Positions 37,292-51,473 are shown, counted from the stretch's first letter. The stretch is DNA of 64,000 bases from Paramecium octaurelia (GCA_905182995.1 CAJJDP010000144.1:186001-250000), one strand, 5' to 3'. The notes: generated from the letters alone by a model not told the origin. A program made the numbers and translations.

Positions 37292-39176
37292 TCAAAACAA
37301 GTCTAAGCCCTCTCCTTTTTTCCTCCAATAATTCCCCCTGTATTTATAAATCATTTCATTTGTGCATGGTTCCTTGATCAGTTCAAAATATTATGGCAAA
37401 TGCTTTTGACCTGCATTTTGCATCTCCTTTCTTCTCTATCTCTATTTCTACTCAAGACGATGTTTTTCATCAGCAGCCAAATCAATGAAGCCATACTCTA
37501 AAGCTAATTGATCTGGTCTCAATCTACAATCCGTACACGGGAGCTATTTGATTAAATCTATGTTAAGCAGATTCAAATTAAGAGCGAACTTAGTAAAAAA
37601 GAAGTAATTTTTATAATCCTGAGGCAAATCGTACCTTTTCCAAACAACAGTTTCTTTTCCTGTTTAAACGTTGCGAGCAATCAATGAATCATTCCATAAT
37701 CCTTTCAATTTGTACTTTTCTTAGCCATTACTATCATAAACAGTACCAACCATTCGATGATTTTCAGAGAGAGTCAGAATTCCTTTGTCATTAGTGGAAT
37801 AATTGTTAAAAACCATATCTCCAATATGTTCAATATACATGTTGCCAAAAATGATATTTTGAATTTTGGTAGTGCATTTATTGTAGGAGATTTGATCATT
37901 AAATTGTTTTAGTTTAATATATACATTTCCTATAGGTTACACCTCCATAGATCTGGGAGACATTTTGGTTTTTATATCAGTTTACATCTACATTTCAAAA
38001 TCAATTGATTCTGCGTAACCAGCTGAAACAGGAGGATGATGGGAGACTTATTCACTTACAAATCTAAATTGTTTATTTGAGATTTCAAAGGTCTCACCTA
38101 AAATAGGATTAAATGGTTTCTTATGTCTATCAATATTACTCGAATAAGCACTGACTCCAAATCCCATTACATAGCACATTCTAAGCCACTAATCCTATTC
38201 TTGATTAGCATCAATTAATGTTTAATAGTATTCTAAATTCTCAGCTAATCTTTATAGCATGGATAGAGGCTCGTTAAAATATACAGGAACAGCAAATTTC
38301 GAAAGGTCCTTGCCTATCATGTCTTTAATAAAACTCCAAACTTTCAACTTTTCATTTGGATCTTAAGATCTAGGCAATGCAGCTCTAATTTAGGAATTTG
38401 TGAATTAAATTTTTTAGAAAACCGGATTGTTAATAAGGTTTTTCTAGATTCAATAAATATTGTTACATATTTAATTGGTTGCTCATATTTAAGAGACTCT
38501 AAAATGTCTTGGATTGACAAAGAACTACTAGAACTAATACTTGAGCTTTATCGGTTAAAGTCATCAATTCCACTTGTTATATTTCTGAATGATTAAAATA
38601 AAGTTTAATTATCTCCTAAATATTATTTCAAAATACCTGACTATTGGGATTCTAGCTTCTCCTTTTCCACTTCCAACAATTAAGTACATATGGTGACATT
38701 CATCTTAATCTTTTAACCTAACTCACTTAATTTTTCAGCCAATTCCACATATTTCGATTGTCTTTCCAATTTAGGTACAAGTATATTTAATGTTTCATCA
38801 ACTAATGATGGATATGAGTAATTGTACATGCTGCTTGTGTAACCCAAATGTCTGTTAGAATATCATTTACTTCTTTGACACAATCTCTAGGAATGGTTTC
38901 CTAACACCTTTCTTGAGCTCTTTTCAAGGCATTCACCCATTCTATTTTTTCTGGTACACTTGAAGCCTTCACCTATATTTCATTCGTCCCTGTGTTTATG
39001 ATGATTTTCAGAGGATCTTCAGGAACCAATATGATCGCAGCCACTTTTAAATGGATTTAACCTTTCGACTGCCCTCCTTAATGTTCACAGTAATGGAGAA
39101 TGTGATCATTCAAAATGAAGTATCTGTCCTGCCATCTAGTAACTATGTTGATCCACTTCTTAAGATATCCCTCCAT
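37292..39176 (-). CDS. PH-ORD oxysterol-binding-protein-related lipid transfer protein
   Basis: 604 residues, introns of 26, 21 and 23 nt. N-terminal PH domain ([20 protein letters not shown] ... [13 protein letters not shown]), a helical linker with Ser-rich patch ([14 protein letters not shown]), then the [29 protein letters not shown], and the signature [13 protein letters not shown]-terminal helix EKHRLEQKQRQRRKEM. No FFAT motif is obvious in the linker. It should exchange sterol or PS for PI4P at membrane contacts. The 21-nt intron (38616-38636) is in frame and has no TGA, so both spliced and unspliced forms would encode protein. Confidence 0.93.
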
Positions 39177-39289
39177 AATAATATTATTATAAATCAAATC
39201 TTTTGTTGTATGTTTATATATGGAACTTATATAATATATAATAAATAATAAATACTTTATTCAGTTAGAAGCAATAGTTCATATAATTG

Positions 39290-40561
39290 ATGAAAGTTCT
39301 TCTCTTACTACTTTTATGGGCGATCGAGTGTTAAGTCTCTGACTATTCGTTTATATAGGTGTTGGATTACAATCAAGATTTCGATTCAATTCGAATCAAG
39401 GTATATACAAAAAAATTGGACAAAGACAATCCAAATCACAAATTGTTTAAGAAATTTATAAAATCGGCCACGCTCTTCACTTAGGACACCTATAAAGTGA
39501 GACGATCTAAAGACAATATAGTATTTAATGTCAAAGAATGCCATCATGTTAAGGTTCCCAAGAAACATAGAAAAAGAGGAATAAAAAAAGCTGATTTTGT
39601 TTTATATGTTACAGAAACAGACGTTGCAGAAAACTGGATTGCAAAATCATCACCATGTTTATATGATCAAAACTATAGACCTGTTGCAGGAGAAATAGTA
39701 TTGAATAATCATCATTTCTCAAAAAAGATGAGCAAATTAGACAAATACGAAAGATTGGGAACTATAGTTCATGAATTTACTCATACCCTCGGATTTCATA
39801 GTCGATTGCTGAATCATTTCAACATGACAGAGATGATCTAAGATAAATTGTATTTGAAAAGTCCAGGAATCATGGAATATGCTAAACAATATTTCAATTG
39901 TTCGTCACTCCAATATTTGCCACTGGAAGATGATGGAGGACCAGCCTCACAATATTCCCATTTTGAAAAAATGACCTTCAACCAAGAAATCATGACAGGA
40001 ACTGCAAGCAGAGATACTGTCTATAGCAAATTTACAATGTTAGTCTTACAGGATACAGGAATATACCAAGCCAATTTGGCTAATGCTGGTAGATATCAAT
40101 GGGGAATGAATTAAGGTTGTTTGGCAGCATAAGGAGGCTGTGATTCTCCTACAATTTGTAAATTGGCTAAAAATGAGAGATTTTGTTCTTACAATTATCA
40201 GCATATCCAATTTTGCAAACCTTCCCAAAAATTGGCTGAATGTGGGTTGGTTACTGCCTTGAAAGATTGCAATATGAAGAGGTGCTTCAACTATTAGGAC
40301 CCTACTACTTTGTTGCACAAGGCAAAATGTTTTAAGAGTAAATGCACGAGTTTGGGCATTAGAGTGAAGTACAACGGAGAAGTTCAGTATTGTCAATCTG
40401 ATTTTGCTACCATCTCATTCGATGGATAAATTATTCAATGTCCTGTGTTCAAAGATTTTTGCAACGATTATTCTGCATGCAATAACAGAGGACAATTAAT
40501 TAATGGCAAATGCAGATGTGATTTGGGATTCAAAGGGAAGAAATGTAAGAAACTATTGTGA
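39290..40561 (+). CDS. Leishmanolysin (M8) zinc metalloprotease
   Basis: Intronless, 423 residues. Signal peptide MKVLLLLLLWAIECQ. The zinc site is complete: HEFTHTLGFH (HExxH and following Gly), third His in ASQYSHFEKM, and the Met-turn NQEIMTG. A Cys-rich region follows and the protein ends in an EGF-like unit (CNDYSACNNRGQ...CRCDLGFKGKKC). Predicted to be a secreted or surface-stored active metalloprotease, of the expanded GP63-like family in ciliates. No GPI signal is obvious. It diverges from the PH-ORD gene over a 113-bp promoter region. Confidence 0.95.
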
Positions 40562-40590
40562 TTTAAATTACATATAAAATTTATATATTA

Positions 40591-41538
40591 ATGAAGAAAT
40601 CTGTTCTGATGCACATACTAAATTAAAACAATGAAAATCTTAAAGATATTAGTAGATAACTATTGAATATTGGTAATCGAGTCATGATTATATGAGGTAT
40701 TCGAAAAGTATTCCATGAATTGTCCAAACCTTTTGAATAAATATTGTTCCCAGAACATATGATCAAATTGCTTAGTGTCTTTCATTATATGATTCAAGAG
40801 GAAACCTTATAGAAGGACGAATTTGTCGATAGCCATATTTTCAGCATTACGAATTCTTAGGAAGGCAACGCCATTATGGAGAGGCTATAAACAGATTTAA
40901 ATTTGACTGCCTCAAGAAGTGTAAATATGGCTCCCAGTTGGGATGGCACACCCAAATCCTACATCCACAATAATTTCTTCAGGGCAAGTCCCGAATAGAA
41001 GAAGAGTGCGACAGATAAAAAGATTGAGTTTAAGCAATTGAGAGACCCCCTCAACTATTAATAGATATTGCAGCTCTATTACACCTATTTGAAAAAAGTG
41101 TGTATGCAATAGAACAGTGGAGTCCCCATAATAGATTGCTTCGTAATTCAGAACATTCAGTGCATGGGATTACGAATTATAGAGGGACAAAGGAATTAAA
41201 AACTCGGCTTCTGTTTTAACTTAATCATCAGGGATATGATATCATATCAATCTTAAATCATAGAGCTGGTGAGCAATTCAATGAACACCTTCGAGAAGGC
41301 CTAAATTCACGAGGTCTACTTACAGATGTATCTCAACAGCAAATAGTTGAAGTACTATGGGAAGTAAAATAGAGTAAAGATTGACTAATCTCAATTCAAG
41401 GAGTTTAAGAACAACCAGAACATTCACAGATTAAAACTCAAGCTGTGTGAATCCAAGGAGAGGATGGAATAGAAGGACTTGAAGGATGATCAGAATTTCT
41501 TTAATTATGAAAGGACTCAACTATACAATTAATTTTGA
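40591..41538 (+). CDS. Unknown protein
   Basis: 307 residues with one 24-nt intron whose 3' end is GAG (GTAATCGAG...TATGAG). Start MKKSVLMHILNQNNENL. Regions: RQLLNIGIRKVFHELSKPF, VFHYMIQEETLQKDEF, then YYTYLKKVCMQQNSGVP, MGLRIIEGQRNQKLGF and a Lys-rich helical tail. No known domain, signal peptide or membrane helix. It begins 29 bp after the metalloprotease stop. The unusual intron end makes the N-terminus less certain than the rest. Confidence 0.6.
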
Positions 41539-41716
41539 TTAAAAACTCTCAATAATTATATGTATAAAGGAAATTTATTATTATATATTTTCATAATTTG
41601 TCATTTTTAATTAAATTTATATAACATTTCCTAGATTTATATGAAATATACTCCTAACAATAATATTATTAATTAAACATATCATATTTAAAAAATGAAT
41701 CCCATTTTGAAATCAA

Positions 41717-42881
41717 ATGGCAAGTCCCTCGTTTAAAAGGCCAATTTCTACTATTTCAGGTTATTAAATCTCTCCTACGAAGAGACATTCAGACTCTTAT
41801 TCAAGCTCTTAGCATGTAATTCTATTCCATTAAGACTTAGCTATACTCTCCTTTTTTGTATTCGATGCATTACGCTTCAGATCATATTTGACCATGTCTG
41901 ATATTGCTGTAATACCATATTCCAGTTTCAGCATCATGCTATTGGGACTAATCATTGTTCACGTAACATGAAATTTAAATTTTTAGTACTCAAAGTGGAC
42001 TGTGAATCACCTGTGCCATGGTTTTGTCTATAGGACAATCTCAAAAGAATATCAAGGGGAGTTTAGAGACATAAGAGTTAAGAAAATTTTAAAATGGCTA
42101 TTTGATGGAGTATACTATTCAACAACTTCTGTATATAAATCATTTTTATTATCTTTAGATACTCTGTTGGTATCTCTTCCATGAAGAGCCTTGGTATCCA
42201 ACTGGGTTGGGAGGTACCAATTACACAAGTATTTGGTAAGACTTCCCAAATATGATAAATGTAACAGTTTATAAAATATTTTAGAATAAATGGGCAATCC
42301 CCTTTTATATGATTCAAACAGCTAATCATTTATATGCCTTGGTCCACTTGGCAATAAAGAGGAAGGAAGTAGAAACCAAATATTGGGAATACATGTTGCA
42401 TCACACTCTTGCAACTTGTCTGCTCATCTTCTCAGCCCTTTATAATCAATGTTAGAATATCATATTTATGGTTTAGTTCGATTTGGAATTGTCGTATTGG
42501 GAATTCATGATGTTGCTGATATCATCTTATCTCTCTCAAGAGCTCAACATGACTTGAAATCAATCAAGTCTCTCATGTATATCCAATACGTATTGCTTCT
42601 AATCACGTGGATATATACCCGAGTGATCATCTTTCCTCAAATTATCTTGGAAGCAATTATGCACTACCAAAATTAGTATTTTATAATATTATTATTTAAG
42701 TCCTGAGGCAGCTTGGGGAAACAAGTATCTCATTGTGCAAATGTGCATCTTGGTTGGAATGCATTTATATTGGACATACTTTATGATGCAGGTGGGCATT
42801 AACGTATTCAAGAAGGGGAAAAAATATGAGGAAATTAACACATATGACAATAAAGAAATTCTAAAATAAGGAAGAAATTGA
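41717..42881 (+). CDS. Ceramide synthase (TLC/LAG1 family)
   Basis: 345 residues after five introns (24-28 nt). Multi-pass ER membrane protein. The Lag1p motif is visible: YWEYMLHHTLATCLLIF, then FRFGIVVLGIHDVADIILSLSRA, with the paired His and the downstream HDxxD that mark acyl-CoA-dependent sphingosine N-acyltransferases. Other pieces: KKILKWLFDGVYYSTTS, EEPWYPTGLGGTNYTSIW, and a last helix YLIVQMCILVGMHLYWTYFMM. No Hox domain. It makes ceramide from a sphingoid base and acyl-CoA. One intron begins GTTAGA instead of GTA. Confidence 0.93.
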
Positions 42882-43036
42882 CAACCATTATGAAACTTTA
42901 GCAGTTATTATCTATAACTATAAATATTATTATTTATTCTTGTAAATTAAAATTCTTAAATTACAATCTTATATTATTCTATTCAAATTGATGGAATATA
43001 ATGAGGTTGAGATTACAAATTTAAAAAATTATTAAA

Positions 43037-45749
43037 TCAATATGTACTAAATTGAGTTTCTTCGGCAATTATTGTATCTTAATTGTACTTAACTTTTTTT
43101 CTTTAATTATCATCGTAATCTGTAGATAAATTGCTTTTTGGAGTTTGATCAAAAAAAGCTTAAAAGTTTCTAATTAAATTTAATTAAATTTATACTCTGA
43201 AAAGATGGTCTATAAATCATCTACTAGCTATTGATTCATATCGAAACAATTTTCGATATACAACCAATACTGAAATTTTTTTTCAAATGTTTGCGTGCCT
43301 AGTTTACATACTTGACTAACAAACTCCTCTCCAACCTTATTTAAGGAGAAGTATTATTCAAAAAATATTGTTCCATATATGCTAAAATAGGTTAAAATAT
43401 AGTACTTATGTTAGTTTTTGTATGACCAAGTTGATAAATCAGGTTGAATCTCTTTTTTGGATTAAAAATACTCCAGATATTTCTCTCTGGTCTTACATTA
43501 ATATGGAAAAGTCTTATGTTTATTATCAAATGATAATAGCAAGGAGGGATAGCACAAAACTCCTCTCCTCTCTTGTGCCATTGAAGATTAAGGATTTTAT
43601 AGTGTTTACTTATTCCAATTGATCAATTAACCCCAAATGAATTAAGGTGTATATTATTTAGATAATGTCAATTTCGATTTATTTTTTGGTTAAGGAATGT
43701 ATTCAAATTCGGTTTCTTCGAAGGGTTTTCCATCAAATCCCTAATATTAGGTGGATGAGAAGTATGTGTGAGTGAATGACATGAAGTACAAAATAGTGGA
43801 GAAGGCTTTGTTATTGAATGAACAGGATTCTATATTCAAAATAATCTCGCTCAATAATAAAAAGAGCATTCTTGTCAATTGCAGAGCATAGTCATTATTT
43901 TAGTCAATAATCTTCCTCATTTGATTGATTATTTCTAATCCTATTTAGCATTAATGCAATTATGAATGTCTCTTTAGGAACACAACAATTTCATTCATAA
44001 TTGAGGACTCCATTTGGATTTTTTATGTATTGGTTTCTGAATTCTTCCAGAATTAATTGAAAATGTTAGTTACTAGAAAAATGGGCGGTTATATCGTCTT
44101 TAAATGTTATAAAACAAATTTGACTTTATCAACGCAGGATAAAATGTTAATGTAATTCTATTAATGGTTAAGCTTCTGCCAATTAGCCAACCATTCAGGG
44201 ATATCATTTTATGTGTTTTGGTTAGACATTAAAGTGGATTGAAGCAAAATTACATTTCTTTCTATATAATTTGAGTAAATGCTAAATTGATGAGCACTTT
44301 CTAATTCTAGACTTTATTTTCGTTTGCAATGTATTGATCCACATAGACATTGATCTTGGGAAGTTTAAGGGAAGGGCAAGGTCAATTCCTCAAAGCAATT
44401 GATTTTTCTTGATGCAATAACTGCCAACAAATTCTGTTAGTGAACAGTCACCGTGGTAAGTCTACAATTGGGATCACATGAATATGAAATGTGCTGAGCC
44501 ATATTTCCATACCTAGAGGGGTCTATAAACTTAAACTTATTTTTCAAACATTACCAGCAGATCATCATGAATGAAGAATTCGGCATATGGACTTTGAGAA
44601 CATGTTTTTCGATTGCCATCCTACATTCTCTTGTGGAATATTGTTTATTTCTCGAACCATCTCTACGGGGTGTATACTTCACCAAAGTAAAAACATATAA
44701 ATTCATTCCCTGCAAAGCCTTCATTTGCACAACAAACCATGCCCTTGCCCTTTAAAGTGAGAGGGTTCAGGTGATCCATCATTTTAGATTGCAAATCGTA
44801 CAAATTGGACAATGCCTAATTAAATAGGTAATGTAGAATTTCTTACATGTTACAAATTACCCTTGTTTAAGTTAATTGTGGATAGGAGTTGAGGCAAAAC
44901 TAGTTCATAATCAGGCAGCAATTAAAATAGAGTTCTTGCCACTTCTTGATTGATCCCATACGTATCAATCAAAATAACATCGGCATCCTATTTTTTGACC
45001 TAGTATTATAAATCTTGTTAATTTGTGTTCACAAATTAGTTAGAAGAATAGTTCCAGGATTCCATGAAAAGTGTATTATCTTGCATTCTAATATAAAATA
45101 ATAAGATTATACGAGATCAAAATTGTAAGCAGCTAATTAATCTCTTCCACTCGATCCGATTAGTTCGGAATCAATTCTTGTACTTTGGTTATTGTTTATA
45201 AATACCTTCAATGTACTGATTCATCCTCTTTAATTACTTTGTCTCTGTAGAACTTAGGTTTTTCAATGTTTAAAGACAGTGAATACTTATTTAATTAAAC
45301 TTGGTTTAGTTATATGCATCGAAACTGGAAATGATTAATTTGACTTAATTCAATACGATATAATCGTCTAAAATATTCAAAATAGAAAGTTTGTGCTTAC
45401 GTGTTAAAGTCTCCAGTTGCTGCTCCAATTCCACACTAAAATCTTCGTAATTCCATAAGGGTTTAAGTACCATTTTTTAACATATATTTTTTATCTTTTA
45501 AACAACCTACTGATATTATAGAATGTCTGTACATCATCATCAATCTCTTGATTTTCATAAGTAAGACAATCCACGATGTACTCTTGCATAAAAAATATGA
45601 ATTCTTATCGTTCCTAAAATAACTCCACAAAATACCTGGTTTAATCTGGTTTTCTCTTATTGTAGTTGAGCTAAGGAGTGATCAGATGCATCAAATCCTT
45701 GTAATCCCATTTCTTTGTATTCTTATTATGTTTACTGAGAATAAATCAT
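43037..45749 (-). CDS. SET-domain methyltransferase of the ATXR3/SDG2 type
   Basis: 840 residues after eight introns (19-33 nt), whole codons throughout. A helical N-terminal half (QEYIVDCLTYENQEID; LIPNQSDRVEEINQ; DADVILIDTYGINQEVART) precedes the SET domain: GKGMVCCANEGFAGNEFICFYFGEV, YAEFFIHDD, HISYSCDPNCRLTTV (the NHSCxPN motif) and the zinc-binding post-SET-like QCLCGSIHCKR. A long C-terminal region follows with FIWGQLINWNKQTL and AQERRGVLCYPSLLLSF, the pattern of plant ATXR3 H3K4 methyltransferases. The frame runs on unbroken into what looks like a separate gene at 43037-43581. Start could be 36 nt further upstream (45785). Confidence 0.85.
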
Positions 45750-46664
45750 TTCAAAATTAATAAATGTGTAATTAAAATAAAGCATATATTTTAGAATCCT
45801 AGTAATTAATTTAATTGGAGAAATTCTGTGCCTAATTTAATACTAAATCCTTTCAATTTGAAGACCTCCAACAAATTGAAACAACTGTCTTTTTTCATAC
45901 ATTTAATTAACTATGATTAAAAAAAAGCGTATAATAATATTTAATCAAAATTAAATAATATTACATTTTTTAACAATTAAATCAATATAAATTGTATTAG
46001 TGTTATGATAACTTTCAAAATAATTTAAAAATCACCTACAGTATTCACTCCCCAATAGAAATTCAAGAATTCCTATATTCCTTCCTTGCTTTCTCAATCA
46101 TCAATTTTTTAATCAATATAATTTTAACCGATTTATGAAAATCTAAGTCATCGTTATACTTAATAGTTTCATAAAATTGAAAATTCAAGCAAGAATCATT
46201 ATTGTACAAGCATCCCAGGAATAAAACTAATATATTATTTATTGTTATTTAATCAAAATCCCTTGAACATTAATCGCTTAAAACTTCAGCCTTTTGGAAT
46301 TCTATCATTATTTTTGTAGAGAAGGTATTTTATACAATTTGTAATAATGATATTAACAATTGAGAAGACTAATTACGTAGTATTCATGTATTATCCAATG
46401 AGTTATTAGAAAGATTAGGATTGGATATCACTACTGATATTATATAAAGATATTAAAAATATCATATAAAGTAATAAAAATTTAGATAAATTGCGTAGAA
46501 TTAGTATACAGACAAGTTGAGTACTATTAAACATGACTCGATGATTCAAAAAGTTGAGTTTCAATTGTAAAATTCAAATAATGATTTTACAATAATATAA
46601 ATTGTAAGTATAATTTATGAAATTAAACCTATTTATTAGTGATCAATAATATAAATATAATAAT
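45750..46664. other. AT-rich intergenic region between divergent genes
   Basis: About 915 bp between the SET gene and the PRMT gene, very AT-rich. Contains a palindrome-like GATATTAAAAATATC near 46450. No gene seen. It should hold both promoters. Confidence 0.4.
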
Positions 46665-47855
<1,191 letters not shown>

Positions 47856-48074
47856 TTGATTTTTGGTTTTAATGCATTATTCATAAATCTATACATTTTA
47901 AATTCAAATCTAACTAATTCTATATAATAAGTGGATTTCATAATTCATTAGGTATTTTTATACTAATCGTAAAATGAATTCTAGTAACATATTTATTACC
48001 AAGTTCTATTTATGATAAGCTTGTGATTTGAAAATAAGGTATTAATTTTATCGAAGTATAAATATTAATTAAAA

Positions 48075-49074
48075 ATGTCAGAAAAACAAATTCATTAAAA
48101 ACATTATGTTGAGCATAAGGCTAAATCTTAAGGATAGAAAGCTAGATTTTTAAATGACAAGGAAGACCCTGCACATCCACCTCAGATGAGGAATGCATAA
48201 CGGTTTTTGTAATATTGAAATGTCTATTAAGCAAGTCGTAAACCAAAAACTACTTAAGAGTTGATTGTGTTACCACAACCTTCAATTTAGTATGTTCATC
48301 CTGTAAATTTATTTATATTTACATTCATTTAGTATGTTCCAAAGCCTACTCCAATCCCAGAAGCCATAAAATAGATAGACAAGAAGATTATGGCTTATAG
48401 AAGATTGATGGAGAAGGAAAGACAAGAGAAGTTGATGAGAGAGCAGTAGGAATAAGAAAGGTTGCTTGAAAACGAAGATGATTAGAGAAGAGCCTTGGAT
48501 TTCATGACAAACCCTCAAATTCAAGGAGTGGAAATTCAAGATGAAGAGGCACAAGAGGAGGAAATGGAAACTATAGTTTAAGAACCAAAGTAATAGGAAG
48601 TGATTGCAAATAGAGATGATAATAAATGTTCATATTCAGAGGCAGTAAAAAAGAGGGAATAGACCTATGATCATACTTTATAAAGAATGTATGAAAAAAG
48701 GTAGAACCCAACATTATTTGCTGTAAATGATAATTTTAATTAGAGAAACTAAAAAAGAAGCCTCCGATTCTCAATATTACTGCAAGGAACAAGATTACAA
48801 AAGGTTATGGTAAATTGGATCCTCAAGAACATTTATTAAGAGTTTATAACAGGGAGAACGTGCCTGTCATGCCAGAATTGATCATCCCTTCGTTCACAAT
48901 TAAAAAAGACTAAATGGCCAAAAACATCTTAGCTTATTTGGTAATTTCGTTCATTAATTTAAATTATTATAGAAAGAGTACACTCCTCTTTTTAGAGGGT
49001 ATAAAAATTACGAATATCCAAAATGTGTTCAAAATATACTTCAAGAAGAGATAGAAGCACTTCCAAATCAATGA
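48075..49074 (+). CDS. Unknown charged coiled-coil protein
   Basis: Introns of 33, 30, 23 and 32 nt give 293 residues. Starts MSEKQIHQKHYVEHKAKSQG; middle is a Glu/Gln/Lys coiled coil (KKIMAYRRLMEKERQEKLM; DEEAQEEEMETIVQEP); C-terminus is folded-looking: LKKKPPILNITARNKITKG, HLLRVYNRENVPVMP. The 33- and 23-nt introns end in AAG and GAG, so those junctions are less certain, but the reading frame closes. No known domain. It is followed 60 bp later by the RP2-like gene. Confidence 0.6.
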
Positions 49075-49134
49075 TTGTTTGTTTTTCTTTTAATAATTTT
49101 GTAATTTTGATAAAATTCTTTATATTCCTTTTAA

Positions 49135-50289
49135 ATGTAAAACAATAGCAAGCCTAAGTCATGGGAATTAAGAAAAAAGGATGCTTCTAAATATAGGTTT
49201 TATGACAAACAAGATGAAATATTGGTAAAAAAGCCAGGTGAAGTTGATGGTGAGGCCTTTGTATTAAGAAATTGTGTCCGTTGTAAGATCTTCATAGCAG
49301 ACTTCTCAGCATAAATTCTAATTGATGATTGTTTTGATTGTCAGATGTTTTTTGCTGCTGTTGAATCTAGTATGTTTATTAGAGGATGTAAAAGATGTAA
49401 AGTCATTACTGCTTGTGGATAATTTCGATCAAAGAAATGTGAGGATATTCAAACCTTGCTCTTCACTCAAAGTCAACCGATTATAGAATTATCAGTCAGA
49501 ATGGGATTTGGTTGTTTTCGTGGTTATTATCCATAATTAAGATAACATTTACAGAAGGCAAAACTCAATATCTGGAATAATACATGGAGTGATTTGCATG
49601 ACTTTGATCCTGAAAAATAGGCAGAAATCACTCATTTTTATATGGTCTTGGAAGATACTCGTTATGAGGATATGCTTAAACCTTTAAATGAAGTACTTTC
49701 AATTCCTAATTTTGCTTGGGCAGATGAATGCAAAACTGAAAACTAAGTTATCCCTTTCACAAGTGAATAAAGAAAGAAGCCATTTCATGAAGAAGTACTC
49801 TTGATTTTTTATCCTGAAGAAACTTCACGTCTGGATGTGGATGTCTTGAGTTCAAGTTTCCAGCCATTACTTAAAGAAGTACCACAAGAGATCTTTGCTG
49901 AAGAAGACAAACAGGTTAATGATCAAGTGGAAATAGAGGCGCCTGAATAGTTGTATTGCTATCTAGTAAAATCTAAATATCAGCCTTTATTTGCTGATAA
50001 TTGGCCTCTCTTCAAAACAGCAGTGGAAACTCATGTAGCAGCAGACAAAGCAGCCAAATTATTGGATTAAGTAGTTGTTAATAGCAGATTGCAACCCACA
50101 TTTTCATTGCATATTCGTACTGACAATCAGGACATTAAACTATTATCCTATCTATATTCACTTATAGACATGAAATTGAAATGTAATATAAATAAAGCAT
50201 GTGTGATTGTTCAAAATTCAAAGGCCATTGAAGAATTGACAGTGTTATTATTTGCAAACTAAAAGGATGAAAGGGCAGGACAACAATGA
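49135..50289 (+). CDS. RP2/TBCC-domain protein (tubulin-cofactor-C-like GAP for Arl3)
   Basis: Intronless, 384 residues. The TBCC beta-helix (C-CAP/CARP repeats) is clear: FVLRNCVRCKIFIADFSAQI, LIDDCFDCQMFFAAVESSMF, and GCKRCKVITACGQFRSKKC, where QFRSKKC holds the conserved Arg that supplies GAP activity. A C-terminal domain (KPFHEEVLLIFYPEE ... SYLYSLIDMKLKC) corresponds to the NDK-like/ferredoxin-fold part of retinitis pigmentosa 2 protein. RP2 releases lipidated cargo from Arl3 carriers at the ciliary base, fitting a ciliate. No N-terminal Gly2/Cys3 acylation signal (MQNNSK), unlike vertebrate RP2. Confidence 0.9.
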
Positions 50290-50358
50290 ATAAACTAAAT
50301 AATTGAAATTTATAATATAATTAAAAATGATTACTTATAGTTTAATAATTTATAAAAA

Positions 50359-51394
50359 ATGAGTAAAATCCCGATGCAAGAAATGAAGTAATATCTGGAT
50401 CAAAAATTAGATTTCAACTAGGAATCAACTTAAATCGTAATGAAAAAATTGGGATTGACTCAAAGATCCTTGCAAAGAATGAATTATTTAGAATATATGA
50501 CATCAAATACTAGTTAGTAAGACTACTTTTTATACTTGCATGCTGTTGCAATGAACATTAAAAAATTTCAATAAGCAATTGCCAAAATGAATTCCAAGGA
50601 CAAGTCAATCGATTGTACTGATCCTGGAAATGTTGATGAAATAATTGCACTTCTTGATAAAAGAATGAAGCATAAAAACCACACTAGTAGCTAACCTTGT
50701 GTAACTTCAAATAGGGATAAAACACTTGAAAGGGATGATAAAGTATTATGTACTTAATAAAAAATAATCCAATTATCAAATTAAGGAATCAAATCTATTA
50801 CAGAAAGGAACACACTAAAGCACAATTAGTTAACACATCACAATTCAATTATCAATTCTTCTAGTCCCAATAAAATCATTTTGAAAAGTATTTTATAAAT
50901 GAATAAAATAATTAGAATTAGTAATTTCAAATAACCAAAGCATAGCTGATCTTCTATAAAAATAATAATAGGCTTCTGTTGATGCCAGTTCACTTGAATA
51001 GCTGAATGAATCATTGCCAAGACATTAGCCAGATAAAAACATTGCAATAATGTCAGGAATTAAGCATAGATTAAAAGACCACCCATATCATACTAAATCA
51101 ATTGATGAGATTATGTAGAAAATAGCTAAATTAAGAAGCATATCTCAGCAATCCATAGATTCTGGTAGACAATTACCTAACACAAAAATCATATTAATGA
51201 AGTAAAAGAAGAAGCAAGAAAATGTCATATCTACCAAATTGGAAATGATGTTGAAAAGAGAAAAGTTGATTAGACAAGAACCTATGAAAATACACTAAGT
51301 AAAATTAGGCAATATCATGGGGGTAATATCCAAAATACGAAATCAACAAACTAAATTGAAAATATTTCAATAACTAAATAATGATCTTTTATGA
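50359..51394 (+). CDS. Unknown basic protein
   Basis: 335 residues with one 28-nt intron. Starts MSKIPMQEMKQYLDQKLD. N-terminal helical region (IVMKKLGLTQRSLQRMNYL; FLYLHAVAMNIKKFQQAI), an Asn/Ser-rich middle, and a basic C-terminus (LMKQKKKQENVISTKLEMML; KLGNIMGVISKIRNQQ). No known domain or membrane segment. It converges on RPN1 with 80 bp between stops. Confidence 0.6.
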
Positions 51395-51473
51395 CTATTT
51401 AATATTATTACTAATTCTATATATTTATATAGTTTAATTTAAAAGTTACATACTTGCATATTATTATATATAA

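Noticed and set aside
43037-43581. Separate gene starting MAQERRGVLCYP
   Set aside because: The SET-domain frame runs into it without TGA or intron, and the joined sequence fits the ATXR3-type C-terminus, so that Met is internal.
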